Positions 25,989 to 34,888 of a DNA stretch of 40,820 bases are shown here, in pieces. The first letter of the stretch is position 1. Every line of letters starts with the position of its first letter. The notes under the pieces were generated by a model. It was given only the letters and a program-made list of their open reading frames with translations, was not told the DNA's origin and did not search any database. The position numbers were made by a program, and so were the translations under genes. Source of the DNA: Acidimicrobiales bacterium (lineage in GTDB: Bacteria; Actinomycetota; Acidimicrobiia; Acidimicrobiales; GCA-2861595); assembly GCA_030448025.1 (NCBI GenBank), contig JAUJNQ010000005.1, positions 65,382 through 106,201 on the forward strand, read 5' to 3'.

Positions 25989-26561
25989 TCACGCCTGGTC
26001 GGCAGAAGCGTGGACCCGGCGGGGCTTGCGCCGGAGGTCAGAAGGGATCCGAAGCCCGAAGAACGCCGTGACCATGGCCAGCAGCACGGCAAGGTTGATG
26101 CCGAAGTGAAACCAAGCCGGGTCGAGTACCCGGGTGGCGATGCCTGGAGGTTCGCCCCCGCTGGCGACGTACTGCATCGTGCGTACCACATGCTCAACCA
26201 GGTGGTAACCCTGCACGGCGACGCCGAGCACGAAGATCCGCCAGTAGGTCCGATGCAGGGCGCGCCAGGCCGCTCGGCCGGGGGCGCCGTAACCGATCAG
26301 GACCACGACGAATCCCCACATGAGCATGGCGTTGAACCCGAGGTGGAGCCACTCGAAGTCGATCCCGCCGAGGACCGGATGCACATGCCTCGCTCCGAGT
26401 TTCTGGTTCGCCACCGCGAGCGTGTGCTCCATCTGGTGGAAGGTTTGGTAGATGACCAGACCGGTGAACTCAACCGCGGACCAGTAACGGCTTCTCAGCG
26501 GAGTGGTCGGGTCCGAGGCTCGCTGAGGGACGACGGGTGGCGGCGCTGTCGTTGTCGTCAT
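25989..26561 (-). CDS. Four-helix membrane protein with duplicated His motifs
   Basis: 190 aa. Four hydrophobic helices form two similar hairpins. The first has FHQMEHTLA (about 41-49) followed by FEWLHLGFNAMLMWGFVV; the second has YHLVEHVVR followed by PAWFHFGINLAVLLAMV. The repeated HxxEH and W-[LF]-H-[LF]-G-[FI]-N motifs point to an internal duplication and to a buried metal or heme site, but no family with a known reaction comes to mind. It ends in a basic cytoplasmic tail. It stands alone, divergent from the DPM1-like gene. Confidence 0.65.
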   Translation of the reverse strand: MTTTTAPPPVVPQRASDPTTPLRSRYWSAVEFTGLVIYQTFHQMEHTLAVANQKLGARHVHPVLGGIDFEWLHLGFNAMLMWGFVVVLIGYGAPGRAAWRALHRTYWRIFVLGVAVQGYHLVEHVVRTMQYVASGGEPPGIATRVLDPAWFHFGINLAVLLAMVTAFFGLRIPSDLRRKPRRVHASADQA

Positions 26562-26812
26562 CTGGACTCAACCCATGTGGCCACTGACTCCAGCGTCTCA
26601 CGTACCGAGGACTCAGGTGACACCGCCGCCGAGACGAGCCCCGGCTGGCGAGGGGTGTGAGGATCCTCATCCAGACCGTGACGAGGGCGAAGCCCGCATC
26701 GGCCCGGCGCCAAGACGTGACATCGGCACCTGTTCACCGACAAGGGCGATATGGGGAGACGCAGTAGCGGGGCAGTCGTACTCTTCCCGGGCCGAGCCGT
26801 CGACATGCAAAG

Positions 26813-27664
26813 GTGAGCCTCGACGGCGCACAGCCAGGGGCGTTGACGGCGGCAGGTCCTCCCTCGACGCGTGCCCTGGTGGTGGTGCCCACCTACGAGG
26901 AGGCCGAGAACATCGTCTGGGTCCTCGAGACCCTTCGTGCCGCCGTCCCCGGAGCGGAGGTCCTCGTGGTCGACGACGCGGGGGCCGACGACACCGCTGC
27001 CGTGGCCGAGGAGGCGGCTGCCCGCCTCGGAGGGGTCAAGGTGCTGCGGCGGCCGGCCAAGGCAGGCCTCGGCACCGCCTACCTGGCTGGGTTCGCGGTG
27101 GCCATGGAGCACGGGTACGGGGCCGCCGTGGAGATGGACGCCGACCGCTCCCACGATCCCCAGGCCCTCGTCACGCTGCTCGCAGAGCTCGACTCGGGCG
27201 CCGACCTCGCCATCGGCTCTCGCTACGTCCCCGGCGGGGTGATCCCCCGCTGGGCTGCGTACCGCCGGCTGCTCTCGAGGGTGGGCAATCACGTGGCCAC
27301 GGTCGCCGTCGGGACCCATGTGGGCGACCTCACCTCCGGCTTTCGGGCCTACAGGACCGAGGCTCTGAAGGCCACGGACCTTTCCTCCGTGCGCTCCGAG
27401 GGCTACGGCTTCCAGATCGAGATGGCGGCGCGCGTGATGAGTGCGGGCGGCAAGGTGGTCGAGGTCCCCATCACCTTCCGCGACCGCACCCGCGGCGCGT
27501 CCAAGCTCTCGGTTCGGATCGTCGTCGAGGCGCTCGTGCTGTGCGCCGGCCTCTGGTGGCGCCGCCACCGTGAACCTCGGCCCGAGACCGCCGGAGGGGG
27601 CCCCGCAGCTCCGGCGTGGCGCTGCCCCATGTGCGCGTCCCTGATCGCAACGGCCAGTCAGTAG
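26813..27664 (+). CDS. DPM1-like polyprenol-phosphate sugar transferase (GT2)
   Basis: 283 aa from GTG 26813. After about 20 poorly conserved residues come VVVPTYEEAENI, VVDDAGADDT, the metal-binding MDADRSHDPQ, GSRYVPGG and SGFRAYR, followed by EGYGFQIEMAARV and PITFRDRTRGASKLS: the set found in dolichol/polyprenol-phosphate mannosyltransferases. It would load mannose or another sugar onto a lipid carrier for outer-surface glycosylation. No C-terminal membrane domain is present; the tail carries WRCPMC. The usual lipoprotein acyltransferase partner (Lnt), often fused or adjacent in actinobacteria, is absent. Confidence 0.85.
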   Translation: MSLDGAQPGALTAAGPPSTRALVVVPTYEEAENIVWVLETLRAAVPGAEVLVVDDAGADDTAAVAEEAAARLGGVKVLRRPAKAGLGTAYLAGFAVAMEHGYGAAVEMDADRSHDPQALVTLLAELDSGADLAIGSRYVPGGVIPRWAAYRRLLSRVGNHVATVAVGTHVGDLTSGFRAYRTEALKATDLSSVRSEGYGFQIEMAARVMSAGGKVVEVPITFRDRTRGASKLSVRIVVEALVLCAGLWWRRHREPRPETAGGGPAAPAWRCPMCASLIATASQ

Positions 27665-27762
27665 ACCTCGGGAGATCAACCGCGTCAAGAGGTGGCGCGG
27701 GCATCGCACCCCTGAAGGAGGTTCGCCGGGACGCCCTCAGCCCTGGACGCGAGACTCGTCTC

Positions 27763-29145
27763 ATGGGCGTGACCGAGGCCGCAGAACCCCATGCGTCGGC
27801 CGCCGGGAGGGCGGTGGGAGGTGTCGAGGAGTTCGACGTCGTGGTGGTTGGGGCCCGCTGCGCTGGGTCGCCGCTCGCCACCCACCTCGCCCGATCCGGT
27901 CTGGGTGTCTGCGTGGTCGACCGGGCCGAGTTCCCGAGCGACACCATCTCCACCCATTTCTTCCAGGTCGAGGGCGTTGCCGTCCTCGACCGCCTGGGGG
28001 TGATCGAGCGTCTCCTGGCCACGGGTGCGCCGTGGATCGAGTCGATCTCCATGCGCGTCGAGGACATCTCCGTGTCACAGCGCCTTCCCTGCCGGCCGGG
28101 TGACGCCGGGCCCGGGCTGTGCGTGAGGCGCCCGCTGCTCGACACCATCCTGGTCGATCGGGCCCGCGAGGCAGGGGCAGAGGTGCGCACCTCCATGCGT
28201 GTCACCGGCTTGGTGGAGAACGGCGGCCGGGTGTGCGGCGTGCGGGCGCTTGGGGGTGACGGTCGCCAGGTCGAGCTTCGTGCTCCCCTGGTGGTGGGCG
28301 CCGATGGCATGGGCTCTACCGTCGCCCGACTGGTGGGCGCCCGCCGCTACCACGTGGTTCCAAATCAGCGCTTCGGCTATTGGGCCTATTTCGAGGGGGC
28401 TCACTGGGAAGCTCCCGCGGCCATCTCCTTCGAGCGGTGGGACGACGAGTTGGTCATCGGACTGCCGACCGACAGTGGCCTCTACATCGCCATGGCGCTG
28501 CCTCCCTTGGCGCGGCTGTCGTCGTTCACCGCCGACCTCGAGTCCAGCTTCGACGCCCACGTCACAGCATCGCCCCTGGTCGGCGCCGTCATCGATGGAG
28601 CCGGGCGCACGGGTCGGCCCCGGGGCATGGCCGGCTACCCAGGCTTCTTCCGCGACTCGGCCGGCCCGGGGTGGGTGCTCGTTGGCGACGCCGGCCACTT
28701 CAAGGACCCCACGCCCGGTCAGGGGATCTCGGACGCCCTACGTCAGGGAGAGACCCTGGCTCAGGCAATCGTGGAAGGACTGGGTGGGAGCCGGGCCCTC
28801 GACGTCGCCTTGGCAGAGTGGTGGCGCTGGCGGGACGACGATGCCTTGGAGATGCACTGGTTCTGCAGCGACATGGGGGCAGCCGGACCGGTACCGCGTC
28901 CCTTCCTCGAGATGGTCCGTGCCTTCGCCTCCCATCCCGACGGCCTCGACCCCTGGTTCGACATCCTGAGCCACCGGCTGGCGCCCTCCGACGTCCTCAC
29001 GCCGACGCGGCTCCTCACCGCCACCGCCCGCCTCCTTCGACAAGGCTCGGAGCCACGGGCCAAGGTGATGCGCGAGACCTGGAAGATGGCAGCCGACGAC
29101 GTGCACCGCAAGCGCCTGCGCAAGCGGCCCGTCCGCAACATCTAG
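27763..29145 (+). CDS. FAD-dependent oxidoreductase (geranylgeranyl reductase/PHBH-like)
   Basis: 460 aa from ATG 27763. The dinucleotide-binding motif FDVVVVGARCAGSPLATHLARSGLGVCVVDR lies at about 24-54; the second FAD motif, WVLVGDAGHFKDPTPGQGISDALRQGE, at about 305-330 is typical of group A flavoprotein monooxygenases and geranylgeranyl-reductase-like enzymes. [17 protein letters not shown] sits between. The substrate is not predictable. It lies about 100 bases after the DPM1-like gene on the same strand; a functional link is not evident. Confidence 0.85.
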   Translation: MGVTEAAEPHASAAGRAVGGVEEFDVVVVGARCAGSPLATHLARSGLGVCVVDRAEFPSDTISTHFFQVEGVAVLDRLGVIERLLATGAPWIESISMRVEDISVSQRLPCRPGDAGPGLCVRRPLLDTILVDRAREAGAEVRTSMRVTGLVENGGRVCGVRALGGDGRQVELRAPLVVGADGMGSTVARLVGARRYHVVPNQRFGYWAYFEGAHWEAPAAISFERWDDELVIGLPTDSGLYIAMALPPLARLSSFTADLESSFDAHVTASPLVGAVIDGAGRTGRPRGMAGYPGFFRDSAGPGWVLVGDAGHFKDPTPGQGISDALRQGETLAQAIVEGLGGSRALDVALAEWWRWRDDDALEMHWFCSDMGAAGPVPRPFLEMVRAFASHPDGLDPWFDILSHRLAPSDVLTPTRLLTATARLLRQGSEPRAKVMRETWKMAADDVHRKRLRKRPVRNI

Positions 29146-29216
29146 CAATCACCACTTGGCCCCGATCATTCAGCTCCCAACCATGCACGCGGAAGCCCAC
29201 TCGGGCGCTCCGACGC

Positions 29217-29672
29217 TCAGCGTCGGGCCGGCTCGTCTTCCTCTGACGTGGCGTCGGGATGCGGCACTTCGATCACGACGAGTGCATCGATTCCCTCGAA
29301 GTCGTACGGGTTGCACGTGTAGACGGCCAGATCGTTGGCTATCGCCGTCGCCGCGATCATGGCGTCGTAAGTACGCGCTGAGGTCTTGCGCCCGGCCCGT
29401 CGGAGTGAGGCAGCCACGCGTCCGAAGGCACGAGCCGCGTCGGCATCGAACGGCAACGGATCGAAGTCGGCTTCGGCTTGCTGGAGATGGGCCTGGCGGA
29501 CGGCCCGTTCGTCGTCGGTGTCAGCAACGAGTGGCCCCACCGAGAGCTCCGCGAGCGTGACCGCCGTGATGACCGGTTCGTCGGGGAGCACGTCGGGGTG
29601 GAATAGACGCGGCAGGAGGATGACCGTGCTGGTGTCGAGCACTCCCCGTGTCACCTGAGGGCTGTTGGTCAA
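29217..29672 (-). CDS. PIN-domain toxin (VapC-like)
   Basis: 151 aa from a TTG at 29672 that overlaps the antitoxin's stop (TTGA). Active-site acids: Asp in GVLDTSTVILL, Glu in VTLAELSVG, Asp in ARTYDAMIAATAI, and a last Asp in NPYDFEGID. It is longer than the first VapC in the window and belongs to a different subgroup. The predicted activity is Mg-dependent ribonuclease, restrained by the upstream antitoxin. Confidence 0.87.
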   Translation of the reverse strand: MTNSPQVTRGVLDTSTVILLPRLFHPDVLPDEPVITAVTLAELSVGPLVADTDDERAVRQAHLQQAEADFDPLPFDADAARAFGRVAASLRRAGRKTSARTYDAMIAATAIANDLAVYTCNPYDFEGIDALVVIEVPHPDATSEEDEPARR

Positions 29673-29905
29673 AGAGCGGCGTCGAGGACGCTATCGAGGT
29701 CGGCACGGACAGCCCCTGGATCTACCACGGGGAGCTTTCGCCAGCGTTCGACCAGCACGGTGGCGGGAACGGGCCGCTGGCCCAAGGGACGCAGCTCAGC
29801 CACCGGCTTGCCCGAACGGGTGATGGTGACTTTCTCGCCGCGCGCCACACGATCGACAACCTCGCCCCCGTGGTTGCGGAGCTCCCGGATGGTCACCTCT
29901 GCCAT
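29669..29905 (-). CDS. Phd/YefM-type antitoxin
   Basis: 78 aa from ATG 29905. VTIRELRNHGGEVVDRVARGEKVTITRSGKPVAELRPL is the Phd/YefM DNA-binding fold; the C-terminal part (LVERWRKLPVVDPGAVRADLDSVLD) is the toxin-neutralising segment. The frame is open further upstream to 30076, but that part falls within the IS110 relic and is not coding. The gene is coupled to the PIN toxin by a 4-base overlap. Confidence 0.87.
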   Translation of the reverse strand: MAEVTIRELRNHGGEVVDRVARGEKVTITRSGKPVAELRPLGQRPVPATVLVERWRKLPVVDPGAVRADLDSVLDAAL

Positions 29906-30026
29906 GACGGTCACCGTATCACCAGTGAGACATGCCGTTGGTTGGCGAGGAGAAGACGGAGGGCGCTGAGGCGTCGCTCGAACCACTGACGCCAGGGCGG
30001 CGGGCGGGGCCTCGCAAGGGTGGGGG

Positions 30027-30346
30027 CCAGGCGGCGTCGCCCGCGGCGCTCTTACGCCCGGGCACGTTCTTGACATGGCGAGGGTTCACAAGGAGCAACT
30101 CCAAGCCGGCCACCTCCTCCAGGATGTGCCACGCCGGCCGCCAGTAGTCGCCGGTGGCCTCCATTGCCACCTGGGTCACGCCCTCGGCCACTAGCCAGTC
30201 CCACAGCGCATCAGCTCGGCGGTGAAGGTCGAGAGCTCCCTCACCTGCTGGCGGCGATCGCCACCTGGTTTCGGCGTTCGCACCGCCGCCACCACGGTCC
30301 TCTTGTGGACATCCGACGCAGCGCAGCGATCAACAATGACGTCCAT
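30027..30346 (-). pseudogene. IS110-family transposase relic (N-terminal part)
   Basis: From ATG 30346 the product reads CAASDVHKRTVVAAVRTPK, the DEDD-domain start of IS110 transposases (Asp in SDVHK). Near 30210 the frame shifts, after which ALWDWLVAEGVTQVAMEATGDYWRPAW and LLVNPRHVKNVPGRKS continue the family pattern. Similarity stops near 30027, where the next DEDD residues and the whole Ser-containing C-terminal domain should be. It is a truncated, frameshifted, inactive copy. IS110 elements lack long inverted repeats, and none were found. It lies between the antitoxin gene and tRNA-Glu. Confidence 0.75.
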
Positions 30347-30609
30347 CGCTTTCCTCATTGGTCGGTTCTTGTTGCACCGCCCAAGGGGTCGCATCGCTCA
30401 AGACTCTGAGACACGTGCTCGCAGCAACAATCAAGGGTGCCTGCAGACCCCGGCACCAGTGTGACTTCGGGGTCGCGGCACCAATGCGATTCCGGGTGCG
30501 ATTCCGGGCTCGGCGGGCGGCACGCCAGGAGTTTCATCCCCACGGGTGCCCTACGCCAGGAGGGCATGTGGGACTGACCTGGACTCCAACTAGCAGCAGG
30601 CAGGCGAAG
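30347..30609. other. Non-coding stretch between the IS110 relic and tRNA-Glu
   Basis: About 260 bases without a credible gene. It contains short direct repeats of a GCACCAATGCGATTCCGGGTGCG type near 30470-30510, possibly the remains of an insertion border. Confidence 0.35.
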
Positions 30610-30682
30610 CAGCCCCAACGGGATTCGAACCCGTGTCTCCACCTTGAGAGGGTGGTGTCCTCGGCCTCTAGACGATGGGGCC
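30610..30682 (-). tRNA. tRNA-Glu (anticodon CTC)
   Basis: A 73-nt cloverleaf. Acceptor GGCCCCA pairs with TGGGGCT (a G-U closing pair), the D arm contains TAGAGGCC, the anticodon stem CCACC encloses loop CTCTCAA (anticodon CTC), and the T arm is ACGGG-TTCGAAT-CCCGT. CCA is not encoded. It is charged by GltX, encoded about 3 kb upstream on the same strand. Confidence 0.93.
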
Positions 30683-30792
30683 CAACTCTTGGTGCAGCCC
30701 AATCATAGGAGGCCAACGTCAGCCCATGACCTCCGAGGCGGGGACCCAGTCCCTTAAGCTCAACCCCGAGACGGCGGCAGAGAGGTGGACCG

Positions 30793-31299
30793 GTGGCGCG
30801 AGACGAGGAGCGGGTTCCCCCCGAAGAGGAGGAAGGCGTCTGGTGCATCACGGACGGCGATCCCGTCGGGCGTCGCCCACCGGAAACTTTTCGCGCCGAC
30901 GGGGTGGAGAACCTCACCTACAACAACCCCTATGCCCTGGAGATCGAGCGGGTCTGGTTCGACCAGAGGATCGTCTATGCCGTGGAGAGCGGCGAAGTCG
31001 CGGTCGACTTCGACGAGAATCGCACTGCCGTGAGGAACAAGGTCGCCCAGGAATACCAGATCGTCCACGCCGTCGACCTCGACGAGCACGGCAAGCTCGA
31101 GCACGGAACCGAGCCCGATCGGGTGGAGGGCCAGTACAACATCTACGACTCCGTCCCAGGCATGGAGAACTACTCCCCGCTCTGGCAGTTCAACTACGTG
31201 ATAGTCCCGCCGGAGTATGAGCCCAACGCCTTGCGCTCAGAGGCAGATTGCCTGAGCAGCGGCTACCCGATTCGCAAGAGCACCATCGTCGAGAACTGA
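30793..31299 (+). CDS. Hypothetical protein (DUF7482-like C-terminus)
   Basis: 168 aa from GTG 30793, with AGAGG about 8 bases upstream. Acidic, without signal peptide or membrane helix. The segment IVYAVESGEVAVDFDENRT and the C-terminal QYNIYDSVPGMENYSPLWQFNYVIVPPEYEPNALRSEADCL resemble a family often seen with cupredoxin-type proteins in actinobacteria and haloarchaea (DUF7482, from memory), where PG-YSPLW is conserved. It has no known activity. It converges with the GGDEF gene. Confidence 0.6.
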   Translation: MARDEERVPPEEEEGVWCITDGDPVGRRPPETFRADGVENLTYNNPYALEIERVWFDQRIVYAVESGEVAVDFDENRTAVRNKVAQEYQIVHAVDLDEHGKLEHGTEPDRVEGQYNIYDSVPGMENYSPLWQFNYVIVPPEYEPNALRSEADCLSSGYPIRKSTIVEN

Positions 31300-31366
31300 C
31301 CAGTCCTGTGAGCGCCGCCGTGAGCGCGCCCTGAAACCAGCGAGGAACCCCAGGCGTTCTGGCTGC

Positions 31367-32662
31367 CTACCGAGGGTTCCGCCGGCTGACGCGCCGGGCC
31401 TTGACTTCGTACATGGCGGCGTCGGCCCGCGCCAGCAGCGCCTCGGGGTCGTCGCCATCGCGGGAAACGACGCGCCCGACGCTGACGGTCACGAAGGCTC
31501 GGCCCCCGGCGAGGTCGTAGGGCTGAGCCACCGCCGACGCGATCCGCTCCGACAACTGGTCCGCTTCCTCGTCGTCCCGCAGGAACTCGCATAGCACCAC
31601 GAACTCGTCGCCACCCACCCGCGCCGCGGTGTCGCTGGTGCGAAGGCTGGCCCCGAGCCGGTTCGCCATCTCGATGAGCAGCTCATCACCGGCGGCGTGA
31701 CCAAGGCGGTCGTTGACGGCCTTGAAGCCGTCGAGGTCGAGATACAGCACGGCGAGCGCCGCTCCCTGGCGCTCGGCTTGGGCCAGACCGTGGCTGAGGC
31801 GGTCGCGGAGCAACGCTCGATTGGCCAGGCCCGTGAGTTCGTCGTGCAGCGAGCGCTGGACGAGCTGGTCTTCGAACGCCTTGCGACCGGAGATGTCCTC
31901 CGCCTTCGTCACGAAGAACCGCTTTCCCTGGGCGTCGGTCACCAACGACCGAGCCTGCAGGACCCACACCGAGCTCCCGTCGGTACGGAGGTAACGCTCC
32001 TCGAGGCGGTAGCTCGCCATCTCCTCCGTCACGAGCCGGTCCATGAGAGCAAGATCTGTCTGGAGGTCGTCGGGGTGGGTGAGGGCATGGCAACTGGTCC
32101 CCAGAAGCTGCTCGGCGCTGTGTCCGGTGATCTCACACATGGCCGGGTTAACGTCGACAAAGGTCCCGTCGATGCTCAGCAGGGCCAGTCCGATCGGGGC
32201 GTGGTCGAACGCGGATCTGAACCGCGACTCGCTGGCTCGGTACCCAGACTCCGCCTGCCGGGGGTCGCTGATGTCCTCGAAGGCGGCGATGGCGTAGGCC
32301 AGCTCGCCGGTCCGGTCGTACATGGGTACACCCCACGCCTGGACAGGCACACGGGCGCCGGACCAAGCGATCTCCATGTCGTCCACGCTCGCGGCCTCGC
32401 CCTCCAGAGCCCGCATCAGGGGCATTCGACCGGTCGGGTACGCCCGGTCGGTACCCGCCACGTAGGCCTGGTGGACCTCGGCCAGGCCACCCGGACGCGC
32501 TTCGGCCCTGGCGCCATTGCCGAGGAGCTTCTCGGCAATGGCGTTGGCGTAGAAGGGCCGCCCGGTGTGATCCACCACGAGCACGGCGATGGGCAGCTGC
32601 TCGAGGAAGCGAGCAAACAGATTCTCCGCCGGTTCGTCTTCGGCTGGCGCTACCAGGACCAC
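31367..32662 (-). CDS. PAS-PAS-GGDEF diguanylate cyclase
   Basis: About 431 aa from GTG 32662; the open frame continues upstream through tRNA-Gln, so a start after the tRNA is required. A first PAS domain (about 15-130: LPIAVLVVDHTGRPFYANAIAEKLLG) and a second (about 145-265: FDHAPIGLALLSIDGTFVDVNPAMCEITG) precede the GGDEF domain (about 275-425). The catalytic RVGGDEFVVL is intact and RTSD, five residues upstream, is an RxxD inhibitory site, so the enzyme should make cyclic di-GMP under feedback control. The PAS ligand is unknown. It is soluble. It sits between the two tRNA genes of an otherwise conserved neighbourhood. Confidence 0.92.
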   Translation of the reverse strand: MVLVAPAEDEPAENLFARFLEQLPIAVLVVDHTGRPFYANAIAEKLLGNGARAEARPGGLAEVHQAYVAGTDRAYPTGRMPLMRALEGEAASVDDMEIAWSGARVPVQAWGVPMYDRTGELAYAIAAFEDISDPRQAESGYRASESRFRSAFDHAPIGLALLSIDGTFVDVNPAMCEITGHSAEQLLGTSCHALTHPDDLQTDLALMDRLVTEEMASYRLEERYLRTDGSSVWVLQARSLVTDAQGKRFFVTKAEDISGRKAFEDQLVQRSLHDELTGLANRALLRDRLSHGLAQAERQGAALAVLYLDLDGFKAVNDRLGHAAGDELLIEMANRLGASLRTSDTAARVGGDEFVVLCEFLRDDEEADQLSERIASAVAQPYDLAGGRAFVTVSVGRVVSRDGDDPEALLARADAAMYEVKARRVSRRNPR

Positions 32663-32690
32663 CCACTTCGATGAATCGGGAACCCCTTGG

Positions 32691-32762
32691 CTCGGGGGGG
32701 AGGACTCGAACCCCCAATAACAGGGCCAGAACCTGTCGTGTTGCCGATTACACCACCCCCGA
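32691..32762 (-). tRNA. tRNA-Gln (anticodon CTG)
   Basis: A 72-nt cloverleaf. Acceptor TCGGGGG pairs with CCCCCGA, the D arm is GTGTAATCGGCAACAC, the anticodon stem ACAGG carries loop TTCTGGC (anticodon CTG), and the T loop is TTCGAGT. The discriminator is G, CCA is not encoded. It lies 15 bases after ydcF in the gltX operon direction and may be processed from the same transcript. Confidence 0.93.
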
Positions 32763-32777
32763 TCGACCGGAACCAGG

Positions 32778-33401
32778 CTAGTCGCTCGCCAGGCTGTGGC
32801 CCACACTGCTCACCCGGCGGAAGCCGAGCACGCGCCCAGCAGCCACGGCCAGGGTCTCCTTCCCGAGATAGGGCAGCGTCTCGGTGCCGGTGATGGGAGA
32901 TGTCGTGGTGGGCGAGGTGTGAGCCTCCAACCCCAGCTCGGAGGCCATGGCCTCGATGCGGGCGGCGTGGAATCCGTCCGAGACCAGCACCACGTCGGTC
33001 ATTCCTCGCCGCTTCAGCAACCGGGCCGCCGAGGCCAGTGACTCCCACGACGTTCGGCCCTGCACCTCGCGAAGGATCGAGGAGTCCGGAACGCCCTTGC
33101 TCCTCAGGTACCTCGCCGAAGCCCCGGCCTCGCTGAACCGGTCCTCCGGCAGGCGGCCCCCGGTGACCACCAATCGGTCGGCGTAACCCCGCTCGAAGAG
33201 CTTGGCCGCGTGGTCTAGACGGGCGCGAAGTACCGGGGAAGGCGTGCCGTTGTACTGAGCGGCCCCGAACACCACGATGGCCTGCACCCGCTCAACGTCG
33301 TCGCGCCGCGAGGCCTGGAACACCTGCACGAAGGTGACGCCGAGGTAGGCGATGACCAACAGCAGGGCCCCGGCCCCGATGCGCGAGGGCCAGCGCAGCA
33401 C
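32778..33401 (-). CDS. YdcF/DUF218 family membrane-anchored protein
   Basis: 207 aa from GTG 33401, 5 bases after gltX stops. An N-terminal membrane helix (IGAGALLLVIAYLGVTFVQVF) is followed by a DUF218 domain: AIVVFGAAQYNGTPSPVLRARLDHAAKLFERGYADRLVVTGG, ASARYLRSKGVPDSSILRE, TSWESLASAARLL and VVLVSDGFHAARIEAMA. Family members (YdcF, SanA, ElyC) act in the cell envelope, some in peptidoglycan or polyprenyl-carrier metabolism; the reaction is unclear. It is co-transcribed with gltX and followed by tRNA-Gln. Confidence 0.88.
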   Translation of the reverse strand: MLRWPSRIGAGALLLVIAYLGVTFVQVFQASRRDDVERVQAIVVFGAAQYNGTPSPVLRARLDHAAKLFERGYADRLVVTGGRLPEDRFSEAGASARYLRSKGVPDSSILREVQGRTSWESLASAARLLKRRGMTDVVLVSDGFHAARIEAMASELGLEAHTSPTTTSPITGTETLPYLGKETLAVAAGRVLGFRRVSSVGHSLASD

Positions 33402-33406
33402 GGTCC

Positions 33407-34861
33407 CTAGGCCTCCAGTCGCTCGAGGGCCCGGCGCAGCCGCTCGCGCGTCGGCTCCCTTCCCAGCACCTCGAGCGACTCGAAGAGCGGCGGCCCGACG
33501 TCGCGACCGGTGACGGCCACCCGCACCGGGAACTGGGCCTTGGCCAAGCCGAGCTGGTGGCGCTCGCCGACAGCGGCGGTGACCTGATGGAGGGCCGCTG
33601 CAGTCCACGCGCAGGATGCGAACTCCTCGCGGGCCGCGGTCAGGATCTGCTTGGCCGCAGGGCCTCGGACGACCCGCTTGTCCCAGGCCTTCTCGTCGAT
33701 GCGGGGCTCGGGGAGGAACAGGAACTCCACCATCGCCGGCACCTCGCCCAACGTGCGTACTCGCTCCTGCACCAGAGGGGCGAGCACGTCGAAGGCGGCG
33801 AAGTCGAAGTCGCCCGGAGCCCACGAACCGTGCTCCAGGAATGTCCCTGAAGCCCCCACGAACTCCGTCGCTGAGAGCGCCCGGATGTACTCGGCATTGA
33901 AGTGCAGCAGCTTGCGCTCGTCGAAGAAGGCGGGGGACGAGTTGACGTCCTCGAGACGGAAGGCGGCCACCATCTCGTCGAGGCTCACGACCTCACGACC
34001 GCCCGGCGGCGCCCATCCGAGGAGGGCGAGATAGTTGCGCATGGCCTCGGGCAGGTATCCCTGCTCCCGGTACTGCTCGAGGGCCACCTTGTCCCGCCGC
34101 TTCGAGAGCTTCTTGCCGGCCTGGTTCACCAGCACCGGAACGTGAGCAAACACGGGTGGGTCTCCGCCTCCCAGCGCGCCCCACAACAGCAGGGCCTTCA
34201 CAGTGTTGGGGAGGTGCTCTTCACCTCGGATGACGTGGGTGATGCCCATGGCCATGTCGTCCACGACGACGGCCAGGATGAAGATGGGCGTCTCGTTGGA
34301 GCGGAGGATGACGAAGTCCTCGACGGTGTGGTGCTCGAAGACGGGCGCTCCCCGGATGACGTCGATCACGGTGGTGCTGCCCTCGTCCGGCGTGCGGAAG
34401 CGCAGGGCTCGCCCCTCCCCCGGCGTCAACCCCCGGTCGCGGCAGTAACCGTCGTATCCAGGCGTTGGGATGTGGCGCGTTCGCTCGTCCCGCGCCTCTC
34501 GGGAGCAGTCGCAGTAGTAGGCCCGGCCGTCGGCGAAGAGCTTCTCGGCGGCCTCGGCGTAGAGATGGGACCGCTCGGACTGGTGGTACGGACCGTCATC
34601 CCAATCGAGGCCGAGCCACCGCAGGGCGTCGACGATGCCCACCGTCCACTGCTCCTGATTGCGCTCGGCGTCGGTGTCCTCGATGCGCAGCACCATGCTG
34701 CCTCCGTGATGGCGAGCGAAGAGCCAGTTGAAGAGGGCGGTGCGGGCGCCGCCGACGTGGAAGATGCCCGTCGGCGAGGGGGCAAAGCGGACGCGTACGG
34801 GTGCGCTCGCCGGCGCCGAATCGCCCTCCACCGGGACAGTCTCCCACCGGCTCGGAGTCAT
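33407..34861 (-). CDS. gltX: Glutamyl-tRNA synthetase
   Basis: 484 aa from ATG 34861. Class I signature [19 protein letters not shown] (HVGG for HIGH) and GKKLSKRR (for KMSKS). A cysteine-containing insert [13 protein letters not shown]...[10 protein letters not shown] resembles the zinc-binding region of some Glu[22 protein letters not shown] and the anticodon-binding C-terminal domain are complete. It charges tRNA-Glu and, in actinobacteria, normally also mis-charges tRNA-Gln for later amidation by GatCAB. Both tRNA genes lie downstream on the same strand. It is 27 bases after the hydrolase gene. Confidence 0.96.
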   Translation of the reverse strand: MTPSRWETVPVEGDSAPASAPVRVRFAPSPTGIFHVGGARTALFNWLFARHHGGSMVLRIEDTDAERNQEQWTVGIVDALRWLGLDWDDGPYHQSERSHLYAEAAEKLFADGRAYYCDCSREARDERTRHIPTPGYDGYCRDRGLTPGEGRALRFRTPDEGSTTVIDVIRGAPVFEHHTVEDFVILRSNETPIFILAVVVDDMAMGITHVIRGEEHLPNTVKALLLWGALGGGDPPVFAHVPVLVNQAGKKLSKRRDKVALEQYREQGYLPEAMRNYLALLGWAPPGGREVVSLDEMVAAFRLEDVNSSPAFFDERKLLHFNAEYIRALSATEFVGASGTFLEHGSWAPGDFDFAAFDVLAPLVQERVRTLGEVPAMVEFLFLPEPRIDEKAWDKRVVRGPAAKQILTAAREEFASCAWTAAALHQVTAAVGERHQLGLAKAQFPVRVAVTGRDVGPPLFESLEVLGREPTRERLRRALERLEA

Positions 34862-34888
34862 CGGTGCCACCTCTCCGAGCCAGAGCAC

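Noticed and set aside
32691-32806. N-terminal extension of the PAS-GGDEF protein
   Set aside because: This part of the frame is tRNA-Gln.
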